Shown piece after piece: positions 19,220 through 29,069 of a stretch of 64,000 bases of DNA. Each line of letters begins with the position of its first letter. The stretch's first letter is position 1. Where the stretch lies: NCBI RefSeq assembly GCF_001792775.2, contig NZ_MLGE02000003.1, forward strand, positions 62,001 through 126,000, written 5' to 3'. The position numbers and the translations under genes were made by a program. The notes beneath the pieces were generated by a model that was not told the DNA's origin, searched no databases, and was given only the letters and a program-made list of their open reading frames with translations. The DNA comes from Staphylococcus pseudintermedius. GTDB lineage: Bacteria > Bacillota > Bacilli > Staphylococcales > Staphylococcaceae.

Positions 19220-19248
19220 ATGACCGAAAACGCGATATGTTCTATAAT
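19220..19248 (+). promoter_or_regulatory. Probable zwf promoter
   Basis: TATAAT at 19243-19248 with ATGACC at 19220-19225, spacer 17 bp, about 50 bp before the zwf start. Confidence 0.55.
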
Positions 19249-19298
19249 AAACACATCATTAATGTATGAACTAAAATTAAGAATTGGGGTTTTGAATC

Positions 19299-20783
19299 TT
19301 GAATAAGACAATTAATCATGTTCCAGCACTCATAACAATTTTTGGTGCCACTGGTGATTTAAGTCACCGTAAACTTTTTCCATCACTCTTTCACTTATAT
19401 CAACAAGACAATTTAGATGAAAGAGTGGCAATTATTGGTATCGGAAGACGTGAATTAACTAATGATGATTTTAGAGCTCAAGTGAAATCGTCAATTCAAG
19501 AACACGTACAAGATACAAAACATCTAGACAAGTTTATGCAACATGTATTTTATCAACCACACGATGTCAGTGATGAGGAAAGCTACCAAAAATTATTAGA
19601 ATTAAGCGAATCATTAGACCGTGAATTTTCATTAGACGGCAACCGTGTCTTCTATTTAGCAATGGCACCTCGATTTTTTGGTGTCGTAACGGATTTCTTA
19701 AAATCTTCAGGTTTAACGAATACAAAGGGCTTTAAACGTCTTGTTATCGAAAAACCATTCGGCAGTGATTTGAAATCAGCTGAAGAGCTTAATGAACAAA
19801 TCCGTCGTTCATTTAAAGAAGAAGAAATTTTCCGTATCGACCATTATTTAGGTAAAGATATGGTGCAAAATATTGAAGTATTACGTTTCAGTAACGCAAT
19901 GTTCGAACCATTATGGAACAATAAATACATTTCAAATATTCAAGTGACATCTTCAGAAGTGCTTGGTGTTGAAGACCGTGGCGGTTATTACGAAACGAGC
20001 GGGGCTTTAAAAGATATGGTACAAAACCATATGTTACAAATGGTTGCGTTATTGGCGATGGAGCCACCTATTAGTTTAAATAGTGATGATATCCGCGCTG
20101 AAAAAGTAAAAGTGTTAAAATCATTACACGTGCTTCAACCAGATGAAGTGAGAAACCAATTTGTTCGTGGTCAATATGATCAAGGTTTTATTAATGGTCA
20201 AGAAGTAAAAGCTTACCGTGAAGAAGATAAAGTTGCTGCTGATTCGACTACCCCTACTTTCGTGTCAGGTAAAGTAGAAATCGACAACTTCAGATGGGCG
20301 GGCGTGCCATTCTACATTCGTACAGGTAAACGTATGAAACGTAAATCGATTCAAGTCGTTGTAGAATTTAAAGAAGTACCGATGAATTTATATTATCAAA
20401 AGGATAAACATTTAGATTCCAACTTACTTGTGATTAACATTCAACCTAATGAAGGTGTGTCAATTCACCTCAATGGTAAAAAATATGTTCAAGGTATCGA
20501 AACTGAACCAGTACAATTATCTTATGCAATGAGTGCACAAGATAAAATGAACACAGTGGATGCTTATGAAAACTTACTTTACGATGTGTTAAAAGGTGAC
20601 GCAACGAACTTTACACATTGGGAAGAATTGAAATCAACATGGAAATTTGTGGATTCAATTCAACAAGCTTGGGATCATTTCGAACCAGAATTCCCTAACT
20701 ATGAATCAGGAACAAATGGTCCATTAGACAGTGATTTATTATTAAGTCGTGACGGCTTTAAATGGTGGAACGATATTCAATAA
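19299..20783 (+). CDS. zwf: Glucose-6-phosphate 1-dehydrogenase
   Basis: First enzyme of the oxidative pentose-phosphate pathway, NADP+-dependent, 494 aa. The N-terminus has the [12 protein letters not shown] coenzyme loop (about 15-26), the active-site RIDHYLGK peptide near residue 181, and the late [18 protein letters not shown] segment. The start is TTG, with only a weak GGGG element upstream; no better in-frame codon is available. With gnd at 23.2-24.6 kb it makes NADPH and ribulose-5-phosphate. Confidence 0.93.
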   Translation: MNKTINHVPALITIFGATGDLSHRKLFPSLFHLYQQDNLDERVAIIGIGRRELTNDDFRAQVKSSIQEHVQDTKHLDKFMQHVFYQPHDVSDEESYQKLLELSESLDREFSLDGNRVFYLAMAPRFFGVVTDFLKSSGLTNTKGFKRLVIEKPFGSDLKSAEELNEQIRRSFKEEEIFRIDHYLGKDMVQNIEVLRFSNAMFEPLWNNKYISNIQVTSSEVLGVEDRGGYYETSGALKDMVQNHMLQMVALLAMEPPISLNSDDIRAEKVKVLKSLHVLQPDEVRNQFVRGQYDQGFINGQEVKAYREEDKVAADSTTPTFVSGKVEIDNFRWAGVPFYIRTGKRMKRKSIQVVVEFKEVPMNLYYQKDKHLDSNLLVINIQPNEGVSIHLNGKKYVQGIETEPVQLSYAMSAQDKMNTVDAYENLLYDVLKGDATNFTHWEELKSTWKFVDSIQQAWDHFEPEFPNYESGTNGPLDSDLLLSRDGFKWWNDIQ

Positions 20784-20813
20784 AGATAAGCATACATCTT
20801 CATTGATACACAT

Positions 20814-20856
20814 CAGCTAAGTGACTCACATTTTAGTGTCACTTAGCTGTTTTTTG
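20814..20856 (+). terminator. Terminator of zwf
   Basis: CAGCTAAGTGAC pairs with GTCACTTAGCTG around a short loop, followed by TTTTTTG. Confidence 0.9.
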
Positions 20857-20923
20857 TTATATAATAAATTATTAGATACATCATGAGAGAAAGAGACTTT
20901 AAGAGTTATAAGGAGTGAAAATT

Positions 20924-21781
20924 TTGGACGTCATTAAACATTTACAACGCGCAATGGTTTATATTGAAGACCATTTATTAGAACCATTCGACTTACAAAC
21001 TTTAAGTGAATACGTTGAAATTTCTCCTTATCATTTAGAACAATCTTTTACGATGATTATTGGAAAAACGCCTCAAGAATATTGTCGCGCACGCAGACTG
21101 ACACTTGCAGCTAATGATTTAATCCACGGTGCGAATCGTTTGATTGATCTTGCAAAACGTTATCAGTATGCGGATGCGAATACATTTGCACACGACTTTA
21201 GTGATTATCATGGGGTGTCACCGTTACAGGCAAAGCTAAAAAAAGATCAACTTCAAATGCAGGAACGACTTTATTTAAAATTATCGACAACTTCGCAAAA
21301 GCCCTACCCTTATCGTTTAGAAACATTAGGCGATTTTTCGTTAGTCGGTTGTTCTCGTTTTGTACCATCAGCGGAATTAGAACATCATTTCATCATTCCG
21401 GATTTTCTTGAAGATTTAAAAATGGACGGCACGCTAAAAGATATCATCCGCTATAATGATATCGGACCGCATGAATTGTTTGTGGTCAGTTGCCCGCTTG
21501 AACAAGGACTTGAAATCTTTGTCGGTGTCCCAAGTGAACGTTTTCCTGGTCATTTAGAAGATCGCTTTTTAGCAGGACGTCAATACGCCGTGTTTAATTT
21601 ACAAGGTGAAATTGATTTTGTTACAAGTGAGGCTTGGCACTACATTGAAACAAGTTTACAATTGACTTTACCATTTGAACGCGATGCCTTATATATTGAG
21701 ATTTATCCACTCGATATTTCGTTCGAGGATCCATTTACAAAAGTGCAATTATGTGTTCCTGTGAATATTGATGAAAATTAA
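20924..21781 (+). CDS. AraC-family regulator with GyrI-like effector domain
   Basis: Transcription regulator of 285 aa. An AraC-type pair of helix-turn-helix motifs fills the first 100 residues (LSEYVEISPYHLEQSF; ...FAHDFSDYHGVSPLQAK). A C-terminal GyrI/SoxS-Rob-like domain (about 120-285) usually binds bulky hydrophobic drugs. The start is taken as TTG at 20924, 8 nt after AAGGAG; an in-frame GTG at 20915 overlaps that site. It lies just ahead of a decayed efflux gene but is separated from it by a strong terminator, so a functional link is only suggested. Confidence 0.82.
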   Translation: MDVIKHLQRAMVYIEDHLLEPFDLQTLSEYVEISPYHLEQSFTMIIGKTPQEYCRARRLTLAANDLIHGANRLIDLAKRYQYADANTFAHDFSDYHGVSPLQAKLKKDQLQMQERLYLKLSTTSQKPYPYRLETLGDFSLVGCSRFVPSAELEHHFIIPDFLEDLKMDGTLKDIIRYNDIGPHELFVVSCPLEQGLEIFVGVPSERFPGHLEDRFLAGRQYAVFNLQGEIDFVTSEAWHYIETSLQLTLPFERDALYIEIYPLDISFEDPFTKVQLCVPVNIDEN

Positions 21782-21790
21782 AGCTATAGC

Positions 21791-21848
21791 AAGCACAATC
21801 GTTGAGATGCGTTGTTTCAGTGACGGATGAGAAACGATTGTGCTTATT
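21791..21848 (+). terminator. Long-stem hairpin after the AraC-type gene
   Basis: AAGCACAATCGTT (21791-21803) pairs perfectly with AACGATTGTGCTT (13 bp), with a loop of about 28 nt and a short T-rich tail. Likely a terminator. Confidence 0.7.
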
Positions 21849-21959
21849 TTGTGTGTAGTTAGATGGGAAAATAAACAACTCACATATATTTCTGAATATT
21901 CACTCTTTAAATTTATTCCCGTATCGCATATGATACAAATAAGGAATGAGGAGGAAAAT

Positions 21960-23154
21960 ATGATGCAGAAGTCAGTTATTCTTATTTTGTTTAGTACCAT
22001 TTCAACTATGTTTTCAGACATCTTCACTTTTGCATGCGGCTTTTATGTATTACAACTAACCGGTTCAGGCAGTCTATTTGGTACTTATTTATCGATTCTA
22101 GCTATTATTCAAGTATTGACTATGCCGATATTCGGAAATATGATTGATCGACATTCGAATCAAAAAATGCTGATTTTAGGGCAAGTTTTAAGTGTCGTTA
22201 CGCTATTCATTTTTTTCAATGGCATATCATGAAGAAATTGCGAGTATTTTTTGGGTCATGATTGTTTTAGCAATTATAGATATGATTGTCAAAACCATTG
22301 TCTCATCAAACTTGTAGTACATCACACGAGACTATTTTGAGAGAGTTGTCACGACTAGACAAAACATTCAATCTGCAACGATGATAACGGTCCCTATTGT
22401 GGCAGGATTTTTAGTAACTCTTGTCCACATTAATACTTTAGCGCTATTGAATAGCTTCACTGAATTTGTTGGCTTGATTCTGATTTTTATGTTGCGTTTT
22501 AAACCAGCGAATGCGGTGAGTAAAAGCATAAAATTTACAGAAGGGATGGCAGAAAGTTTTAAATATGTCTTTAAAAATCGGAACTTGTCGACACTCTTTT
22601 TAACATCAAGCGTCATTAACTTTTTAGAACAATCTTTAACTGTCGGACTTCCAATTATTATCGTGACACAACTTTGCTATTCATCTGCACATTTAGGAAC
22701 GATGGAAAGTATTTTAGGAGTGGCACTTTTATTAACATACATTACATTGAATTTCTTTAACATGAAAAATAATTTAAAAAAATTGTCTGTGCTATCTAAG
22801 CTCATTTTAATTGTATCGCTTTTCGTTATCGCATCATCAAACTTTTTTATAGCGATATCGTTTTGGGCGTATATTGTGATGATCATTGGTATCGTATTGA
22901 TTGGCATTGCCATTCCTATTGACAATGTTCCATTTCAAATTATGATACACAAAACGATAGATGAAGATTACAAATCACGCGTATTCGCTTTATTGCAAAG
23001 TTTGGCCACGGGACTCAATCCACTCGGGCTCATTTTCTTTGGATTTGTCATACCGTATAGTTACGGTTTGGTTTTTCTAATCAGTGGGATATGTATGATT
23101 TTTGTCATGTTGTATTTTATTAAAAACTATCATGAGCACGAGTTGCAGTCATAA
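21960..23154 (+). pseudogene. MFS efflux transporter, frameshifted and interrupted
   Basis: Remains of a 12-helix major facilitator of about 397 codons, resembling drug/macrolide efflux permeases. The start (ATGATG after GGAGGAAAAT) and the first about 86 codons are intact, including a GNMIDRHSNQK loop typical of MFS. At 22210-22216 a run of seven T shifts the frame: removing one T restores a reading FIFSMAYHEE that joins the downstream frame. That frame then meets an in-frame TAG at 22315-22317 before continuing from 22381 to the stop at 23154. Two independent lesions argue for a true pseudogene, although one homopolymer lesion alone could be a sequencing error. Confidence 0.85.
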
Positions 23155-23163
23155 AGATGAAAT

Positions 23164-23197
23164 GAAAAGAGGCCAGGAATGCGCCTAGCCCCTTTCA
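23164..23197 (-). terminator. Terminator of gnd
   Basis: Minus-strand GAAAGGGGCTAGG pairs with CCTGGCCTCTTTTC with a few mismatches, ending in T-rich sequence. It sits between the convergent transporter pseudogene and gnd. Confidence 0.65.
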
Positions 23198-23211
23198 TAT
23201 TTGAGAAGGTT

Positions 23212-24615
23212 TTATTTAGTCCATTGTGTATGGAAAGTACCTTCTTGATCTTTACGTTGGTAAGTGTGTGCACCGAAATAGTCACGTTGCGCTTGAATTA
23301 AGTTTGCTGGTAAGTTTTCTGTACGGTAGCTGTCGTAGTAGTTGATACTTGCTGAGAAACCAGGAAGTGCCACACCGTTTTGGATACCTGTTGCAACAAC
23401 ATCGCGAAGCGCAGATTGATATTCAGTCACGATATCCTTGAAGTAACCGTCTAATAAAAGGTTTTGCAAGTTGTTGTCGTTGTCGTATGCATCTTTAATT
23501 TTTTGTAAGAATTGCGCACGAATGATACAACCTTCTCTCCAAATCATCGCTAAATCGCCTAATTGAAGATTCCATTCATTGATTTCACTTGCTGTTTTCA
23601 TTTGATCGAAACCTTGCGCGTATGAACAAATTTTACTCATGTACAGTGCGCGGCGAATTTTTTCAAGGAATTCTTCTTTGTTGCCATCAAATGCAGCAGA
23701 AGGCCCGTTTAACACTTTTGAAGCATTCACACGTTGATCTTTTAAAGAAGAAATGAAACGTGCAAATACAGATTCCGTAATGATAGTTAATGGCGCACCT
23801 AATTCTAATGCGTTAATAGATGTCCATTTACCTGTGCCTTTTTGACCCGCTTTGTCCATGATTTTTTCTACAAGTGGTTCGCCATCCTCATCAAGTCTTG
23901 TGAAAATGTCACCTGTAATTTCGATAAGGTAACTTTCTAATTCTCCAGCATTCCATGATTTGAATGTTTCAGAGATTTCCTCATGTGACATGCCTAATAA
24001 ATCTTTCATCATAATATAACTTTCTGCGATTAATTGCATATCTGCATATTCGATACCGTTGTGTACCATTTTGACATAGTGACCCGCACCATTAGGCCCA
24101 ATGTATGTGACACATGGTTTACCGTCTTTCGCCTTAGCTGAGATAGATTCTAAGATGTCTGACACTTTATGATAAGCAGCTTCTTGACCACCTGGCATTA
24201 ATGAAGGACCTGTTAACGCACCAACTTCACCGCCAGAAACCCCCATACCAATGAAGTTAATGCCACTTTCAGCCAAAGCTTTATTACGGCGAATCGTATC
24301 GAGGTAGTTTGTGTTACCACCGTCGATTAAAATATCATCATCGTCTAATAAAGGTAATAAGCTGTCAATGGTTTTATCTGTCGCTTCTCCTGCTTTTACC
24401 ATTAACAAAATTTTACGTGGTTTTTCTAAAGAATTTACAAACTCTTCTACTGAATAAGTCGGTACAATGTTTTTCCCTTTAGATTCTTCAACCATTAAAT
24501 CTGTCTTATCTGCAGAACGGTTGTACACAGATACACTGTATCCTCTTGATTCAATATTCCAAGCTAGGTTTTTACCCATTACGGCTAAACCAACTACACC
24601 GATTTGTTGTGTCAT
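23212..24615 (-). CDS. gnd: 6-phosphogluconate dehydrogenase (decarboxylating)
   Basis: Third enzyme of the oxidative pentose-phosphate branch, producing ribulose-5-phosphate, CO2 and NADPH; 467 aa. It has the N-terminal [12 protein letters not shown] coenzyme loop, the [21 protein letters not shown] substrate segment (about 128-148), the catalytic Lys in [16 protein letters not shown] and the C-terminal arm. Normal length; not the short archaeal-type enzyme. It converges on the transporter pseudogene. Confidence 0.94.
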   Translation of the reverse strand: MTQQIGVVGLAVMGKNLAWNIESRGYSVSVYNRSADKTDLMVEESKGKNIVPTYSVEEFVNSLEKPRKILLMVKAGEATDKTIDSLLPLLDDDDILIDGGNTNYLDTIRRNKALAESGINFIGMGVSGGEVGALTGPSLMPGGQEAAYHKVSDILESISAKAKDGKPCVTYIGPNGAGHYVKMVHNGIEYADMQLIAESYIMMKDLLGMSHEEISETFKSWNAGELESYLIEITGDIFTRLDEDGEPLVEKIMDKAGQKGTGKWTSINALELGAPLTIITESVFARFISSLKDQRVNASKVLNGPSAAFDGNKEEFLEKIRRALYMSKICSYAQGFDQMKTASEINEWNLQLGDLAMIWREGCIIRAQFLQKIKDAYDNDNNLQNLLLDGYFKDIVTEYQSALRDVVATGIQNGVALPGFSASINYYDSYRTENLPANLIQAQRDYFGAHTYQRKDQEGTFHTQWTK

Positions 24616-24688
24616 TATACTTAACCTCTCTTATTATAAATTATGGCCTTATTGTATCACATATTAGCGGATGAAGCCTTTGATTAGC

Positions 24689-25804
24689 TTACGCATTCAT
24701 TTCAATGATTTTTAATACAAAATTTGTTAAATCATATAACGATTGTTTGGAAATACGTTCATCTGTTGTATGAATTTTTTCATAGCCCACGCCTAAAATG
24801 ACTGTTGGGATGCCAAGATGATTAATAATATTACCATCAGAACCGCCACCACCGACATCTGCTTGCATCTCAAAACCTAATGCCTTTGCAGCTTGTTCAG
24901 CCACTTGGTAGACACGTTCATCCGATTCAACATGAAAGCCTGGATAAGATAACTCAGTTTCAACTTCAGCATGACAGTGATGTTGTGCTGCCGCATGTTC
25001 AAATGTTTCTTTCATATGTTGAACTTGTGCATCGAGTTTATCTTTAGCATGTGAGCGTGCTTCTGCCCAAATATTCACTAAATCTGTTACAACATTTGTC
25101 GGCCCCCCACCTTGGAATTTACCGATATTAGCAGTCGTTTCATGATCGATTTGGCCCAGTTTCATTTGACTAATCGCTTGAGCAGCAATATTAATCGCGC
25201 TAATCCCTTCATTTGGTGTACTGGCATGCGCTTTTTTACCATGGATCGTCGCATTAACTTTCATCTGATACGGTGCACCAATCGTGATACTGCCTACCGG
25301 TACTGCTGAGTCAATCGCATAGCCGTAATCTGCATCTAAATCTTCTTTACGTAAAGCTTTTGCGCCAACTAATCCAGACTCTTCACCCACTGTAATAACG
25401 AATTGAATTTGACCATGGGGTAACTGTTGTTCATGAATGATATGGAGCACTTCAAAAATGACAGCTAATCCTGCTTTATCGTCAGCACCGAGTACGGTTG
25501 TACCATCTGAATAAATGAAACCATCTTCTTTAATGATTGGTTTCACATTGCGACCCGGTTCCACAGTATCCATATGACTCGTGAAATAAATTTTATCTTT
25601 ATTTTCTCGATTTGCAGGTAATGTACAAATCAGATTATTAGCTCCAAAACCTGTCGTTGCTTTCGCGTTATCTTCTACAACTGATAGGCCGAGCGATTCA
25701 AACTTGTCTTTCAGTATGGGTTGAATAATGTCTTCATGTCCTGTTTCAGAATCGATTTGCACTAATTCTAAAAATGTTTCAATTAATCTATCTTTATTTA
25801 GCAT
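24689..25804 (-). CDS. M20 family peptidase (PepT-like, YqjE-like)
   Basis: Zinc-dependent M20 metallopeptidase of 371 aa, related to tripeptidase PepT and Bacillus YqjE. The SHMDTVEPG metal-ligand motif (about 75-83), GADDKAGLA with the bridging Asp, and the catalytic EESGLVGA are all present; the dimerisation domain lies in the middle. Substrates are presumably small peptides in the cytoplasm. B. subtilis has yqjE in the same zwf-gnd neighbourhood. Confidence 0.85.
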   Translation of the reverse strand: MLNKDRLIETFLELVQIDSETGHEDIIQPILKDKFESLGLSVVEDNAKATTGFGANNLICTLPANRENKDKIYFTSHMDTVEPGRNVKPIIKEDGFIYSDGTTVLGADDKAGLAVIFEVLHIIHEQQLPHGQIQFVITVGEESGLVGAKALRKEDLDADYGYAIDSAVPVGSITIGAPYQMKVNATIHGKKAHASTPNEGISAINIAAQAISQMKLGQIDHETTANIGKFQGGGPTNVVTDLVNIWAEARSHAKDKLDAQVQHMKETFEHAAAQHHCHAEVETELSYPGFHVESDERVYQVAEQAAKALGFEMQADVGGGGSDGNIINHLGIPTVILGVGYEKIHTTDERISKQSLYDLTNFVLKIIEMNA

Positions 25805-25974
25805 ACCGTCACCTTCCCTTATGTTCTATACTCATTTTATCGAACTTTGGATAGATTGCAAAAAAGACATATCCATCATCCTTTTTATAAGAACTTTTGG
25901 CTTTTATTTGAATGAATGATATAATTCAGTCATTGTACATGAGATTATTATAGGTTATTTGGAGGCTTATCATC

Positions 25975-26076
25975 GTGTTAAACAAGAAAATAAGAAAAGT
26001 GCTCATCATTGTGATGCTTGTTGCCATCGTACTTGCGTTGATTTTAACAGGTATCGCACCATTATTGAGCATGTAA
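25975..26076 (+). CDS. prli42: Stressosome-associated miniprotein Prli42
   Basis: A 33-codon gene with a GTG start 9 nt after TTGGAGG. The product has a basic N-terminus (LNKKIRK) followed by one hydrophobic helix (VLIIVMLVAIVLALILTG), the exact architecture of Prli42, the DUF4044 membrane miniprotein that anchors the stressosome in Listeria. Staphylococci lack a full Listeria-type stressosome, so its partner here is uncertain. It has its own terminator. Confidence 0.85.
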   Translation: MLNKKIRKVLIIVMLVAIVLALILTGIAPLLSM

Positions 26077-26089
26077 CAGAAATCAAAAA

Positions 26090-26126
26090 ACAGGCAAGGA
26101 TTTAAAGTGTCCTCGCCTGTTTTTGT
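26090..26126. terminator. Bidirectional terminator, prli42 / aromatic exporter
   Basis: ACAGGCAAGGA pairs with TCCTCGCCTGT (one wobble), with T5 on one side and A6 on the other, so it can end both convergent genes. Confidence 0.85.
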
Positions 26127-26132
26127 ATACAA

Positions 26133-27110
26133 TTAAATTTCATGATGCATTTTCAGTGAACCAAATTTTGCTTTAATCGTTAAATATTCCTCAGTATCAT
26201 ACAAAATTTGAATCATACTTGAACGTGTCAACAACTCTTCATGTGTCTGAGGTAAAGGCAGTTGATCGATTTCAAGACGAATTTGATATAATGTGTGTAA
26301 ACGTAATGCAGTATAGTTATTTTCATTGACATTTTCTGCCATTTCATGAAATAACTGTGCCACATGTGCACTCATGACATCATTTGCATTAATGTGCCTG
26401 ATGTGATTTTTAATGCGCTTAAGTATTTCTAACTGATCTTCACGCATGTCAAAATAATGATAGTAGCTATTTTCATTCCGAACAAAATGATTTTTAACAT
26501 CTTTGAATGCAATCGATTTCGCCTCTTGAATTGTATGTGCCAATGAATTAAACGTCACATCAGGTCGGTTATTATGCATCGCACAGGCTGAACTAAACGT
26601 ATGGAAAATGCTTTTGAATTGAAACTCAATTTCCTTTTTATATTTAGATAATTGGTGGTCCAAATTTGGCATGATTGTATTCATCGTAAACGCAATAGCT
26701 AACCCAACGATAATCAGCAATACTTCATTGACGACTAATGAAAAATCGATGACATCAGCATTGAAAAAATGGAGTAAGATGACAATGCTTGTTACGACAC
26801 CTTCTTGCATATTAATCATCACAGTAACAGGAATGAAAAAGAGAACAATTAAACCAAGTACCCAGGCGTGTTGCCCTAATAGCGGAAAAATAGCCCAACC
26901 AAAGCCGATTGCAATTAAACAGGATATAAAACGAGAAATAATCGCGTGAACAGAGTGTATTTTCGTATCTTTAATACATAATACCACCAAAATGGCACTA
27001 GAAGCGTAATTATCCAACCCTAGTAGTTGTGCGATGATTACACCTAGTGCCATGCCGACAGCGGTCTTTATCGTTCTCAATCCGATGCGATATGGATTTA
27101 AACGCAACAT
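26133..27110 (-). CDS. Aromatic acid exporter family membrane protein
   Basis: 325-aa protein with an N-terminal half of about five or six membrane helices (MLRLNPYRIGLRTIKTAVG onward), resembling the FUSC/aromatic acid exporter (DUF939) family. The C-terminal half (about 160-325) is a soluble, helical cytoplasmic domain rich in His, Asn and Glu. The transported compound is unknown. The start at 27110 is chosen for AAGGTG 7 nt upstream and the family N-terminus; it lies 10 bp after the bacilliredoxin stop, suggesting co-transcription. Confidence 0.75.
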   Translation of the reverse strand: MLRLNPYRIGLRTIKTAVGMALGVIIAQLLGLDNYASSAILVVLCIKDTKIHSVHAIISRFISCLIAIGFGWAIFPLLGQHAWVLGLIVLFFIPVTVMINMQEGVVTSIVILLHFFNADVIDFSLVVNEVLLIIVGLAIAFTMNTIMPNLDHQLSKYKKEIEFQFKSIFHTFSSACAMHNNRPDVTFNSLAHTIQEAKSIAFKDVKNHFVRNENSYYHYFDMREDQLEILKRIKNHIRHINANDVMSAHVAQLFHEMAENVNENNYTALRLHTLYQIRLEIDQLPLPQTHEELLTRSSMIQILYDTEEYLTIKAKFGSLKMHHEI

Positions 27111-27120
27111 GATGAGCACC

Positions 27121-27558
27121 TTACTTAGCGTTACAATAACGGTCAAATAAAGCTTGAAGTTGCGTAATTACGTCCATTGTATCGTGGCCTTCGATTTGGT
27201 GACGTTCGATCATTTCAGTAATTTTGCCGTCTTTCATGAGCGCAAATGAAGGGCTTGATGGTGCATAACCTTCAAAATAATCACGTGCACGTTGCGTTGC
27301 TTCCTTATCTTGACCTGCAAATACTGTCACAAGACGATCGGGTAATACATCATAGTGTAAAGCGTGTGTCGCAGCTGGACGTGCAATACCCCCTGCACAA
27401 CCACATACTGAGTTGATCATGACTAAAGTTGTGCCGGCTTGTTTAAATACACGATCAACATCTTCTTCAGTTGCTAATTGTTCGTAACCCGCATGGTCCA
27501 TTTCAGAACGGGCTTGTTTGACGATATTATTCATATATAAATCGAAGTTCATATCCAT
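27121..27558 (-). CDS. brxB: Bacilliredoxin (BrxA/BrxB family)
   Basis: Thioredoxin-like bacilliredoxin of 145 aa that removes bacillithiol from proteins. It has the characteristic CGC active site in [15 protein letters not shown] (about residues 49-63). B. subtilis carries yqiW (brxB) directly after the bkd genes, as here, which favours BrxB over the paralogue BrxA. It complements YpdA at 1.3-2.3 kb in the same redox pathway. Confidence 0.88.
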   Translation of the reverse strand: MDMNFDLYMNNIVKQARSEMDHAGYEQLATEEDVDRVFKQAGTTLVMINSVCGCAGGIARPAATHALHYDVLPDRLVTVFAGQDKEATQRARDYFEGYAPSSPSFALMKDGKITEMIERHQIEGHDTMDVITQLQALFDRYCNAK

Positions 27559-27712
27559 GTGAACATTCCTCCATCATAAGTATTTCAATTAATTACATTT
27601 TACTAAAGGTCATGCACAACTGCAATCATTCGGCAACATCTGCCTAGAAAAACTAGGATTTGGACCGTAGTTTCCGTGACGATTTTAATTTACCGAAGCA
27701 CGCCAAACCATT

Positions 27713-27739
27713 AGAAAAGGCTAGGAAAACATCCCAGCC
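27713..27739 (-). terminator. Terminator of the bkd operon (GGCTGGGA family)
   Basis: Minus strand GGCTGGGA pairs with TCCTAGCC with one mismatch, followed by TTTTC. It lies about 45 bp past the E2 stop. Confidence 0.75.
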
Positions 27740-27782
27740 ACTCCCTTATTCATAGATTATTATCCAACTTTTTTCATACAAA

Positions 27783-29057
27783 TTAATAAACTTGTGTATG
27801 TTCAACGGTAAACGCTTCAATACGTTGTTTCACTTCATTTAAAAATTGGCCGGCTTGTAAACCATCTAAAATACGGTGATCGAGTGATAAACATAGGTTC
27901 ACCATAGAACGAATCGCAATCATGTCATCAATGACAACTGGTCTTTTAACAATAGATTCAACTTGTAAAATGGCTGCTTGCGGATGATTAATGATGCCCA
28001 TAGAATGTACCGAACCAAAAGTCCCCGTATTATTTACAGTGAAAGTACCGCCTTGCATATCTTCATACGAAAGTTGATTTTGTCGTGCTTTTTGTGCGAG
28101 TTCGTGAATTTCTCGAGCAATGCCTTTAATAGATTTTTCATCGGCATGACGAATGACTGGAACAAACAATTTATTTTCATGCGCAACAGCGATTGAAATA
28201 TTGATGTCAGAATGTACAACAATCTCATCTTCTTGCCATGTGCTGTTAAGTAATGGATATTTTTTAAGCGCTTCTGCTACAGCTTTAATGAAAAATGCAA
28301 AGAATGTTAAATTATATCCTTCTTGCGCTTTAAATTGATTTTTGTAATGCGCGCGAGTTTTTGTTAATTCTGTAGCATCCACTTCTACAGCCATCCAAGC
28401 ATGTGGAATTTCATGAACACTTTGAACCATTTTGTTCGCAATTTGACGGCGCACGCCATTGACAGGAATCACGCTATCACGATCGCTTGTTGTTAATGTA
28501 TGGTGATTTTGCTTGGCTACAGGTGACGTTGGTGCAATGCGCTCTACTGTCTCTTGAGGTACAGCATTTTCTTTTGGTGTAGTAGTACCTTGTTCAATCG
28601 CACGTTCAATATCTTTTTTAGTGACACGGCCTTCAAATCCTGTCCCTGTTACTGTTGATAAATCAATATTGTTTTCGGAAGCCAATCTAAATACAACAGG
28701 TGAAAAACGGCCATTATTTTTAGATTGATTTTCTGTTGAAGGTGGTGCTGGCGGCACATTTGTTTGTTCTGTAGTTGTCGCATCAGCTTCTGGAGCTACA
28801 TTTTCAGTTGTTTCGTCAGTATCACCTTCCACTTCCATTTCGCATATGACAGAACCGACTTCAACTGTGTCACCAGCAGCAGCAATAATTTTTTTAATCG
28901 TTCCTGCGTATGATGAGGGCACTTCAGCTGTCACTTTATCCGTAATCACTTCACACAATGGGTCATATTCTTCAACACGGTCCCCTTCTTGAACGAGCCA
29001 CTGTTCAATTGTACCTTCATGCACACTTTCCCCGAGTTTAGGCATTTTGATTTCCAT
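27783..29057 (-). CDS. bkdB: Branched-chain 2-oxoacid dehydrogenase E2
   Basis: Dihydrolipoyl acyltransferase core of the branched-chain 2-oxoacid dehydrogenase, 424 aa. One lipoyl domain (lipoyl Lys41 in EVITDKVTAE), a Pro/Thr/Ala linker, a peripheral-subunit-binding domain (about 117-150) and the catalytic domain ending with the HRILDGLQAG His-x-x-x-Asp motif. It moves branched acyl groups to CoA for branched fatty acids. Lipoylation depends on LipM/LipL-type enzymes. Last gene of buk-lpd-E1alpha-E1beta-E2, 12 bp after E1beta. Confidence 0.93.
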   Translation of the reverse strand: MEIKMPKLGESVHEGTIEQWLVQEGDRVEEYDPLCEVITDKVTAEVPSSYAGTIKKIIAAAGDTVEVGSVICEMEVEGDTDETTENVAPEADATTTEQTNVPPAPPSTENQSKNNGRFSPVVFRLASENNIDLSTVTGTGFEGRVTKKDIERAIEQGTTTPKENAVPQETVERIAPTSPVAKQNHHTLTTSDRDSVIPVNGVRRQIANKMVQSVHEIPHAWMAVEVDATELTKTRAHYKNQFKAQEGYNLTFFAFFIKAVAEALKKYPLLNSTWQEDEIVVHSDINISIAVAHENKLFVPVIRHADEKSIKGIAREIHELAQKARQNQLSYEDMQGGTFTVNNTGTFGSVHSMGIINHPQAAILQVESIVKRPVVIDDMIAIRSMVNLCLSLDHRILDGLQAGQFLNEVKQRIEAFTVEHTQVY

Positions 29058-29069
29058 GAGTGCACCTCC

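Noticed and set aside
18226-19311. 361-codon version of RNase Z
   Set aside because: The extension runs through the zwf promoter and into zwf; ATG 19143 follows AAAGGAGGT and gives the normal protein.
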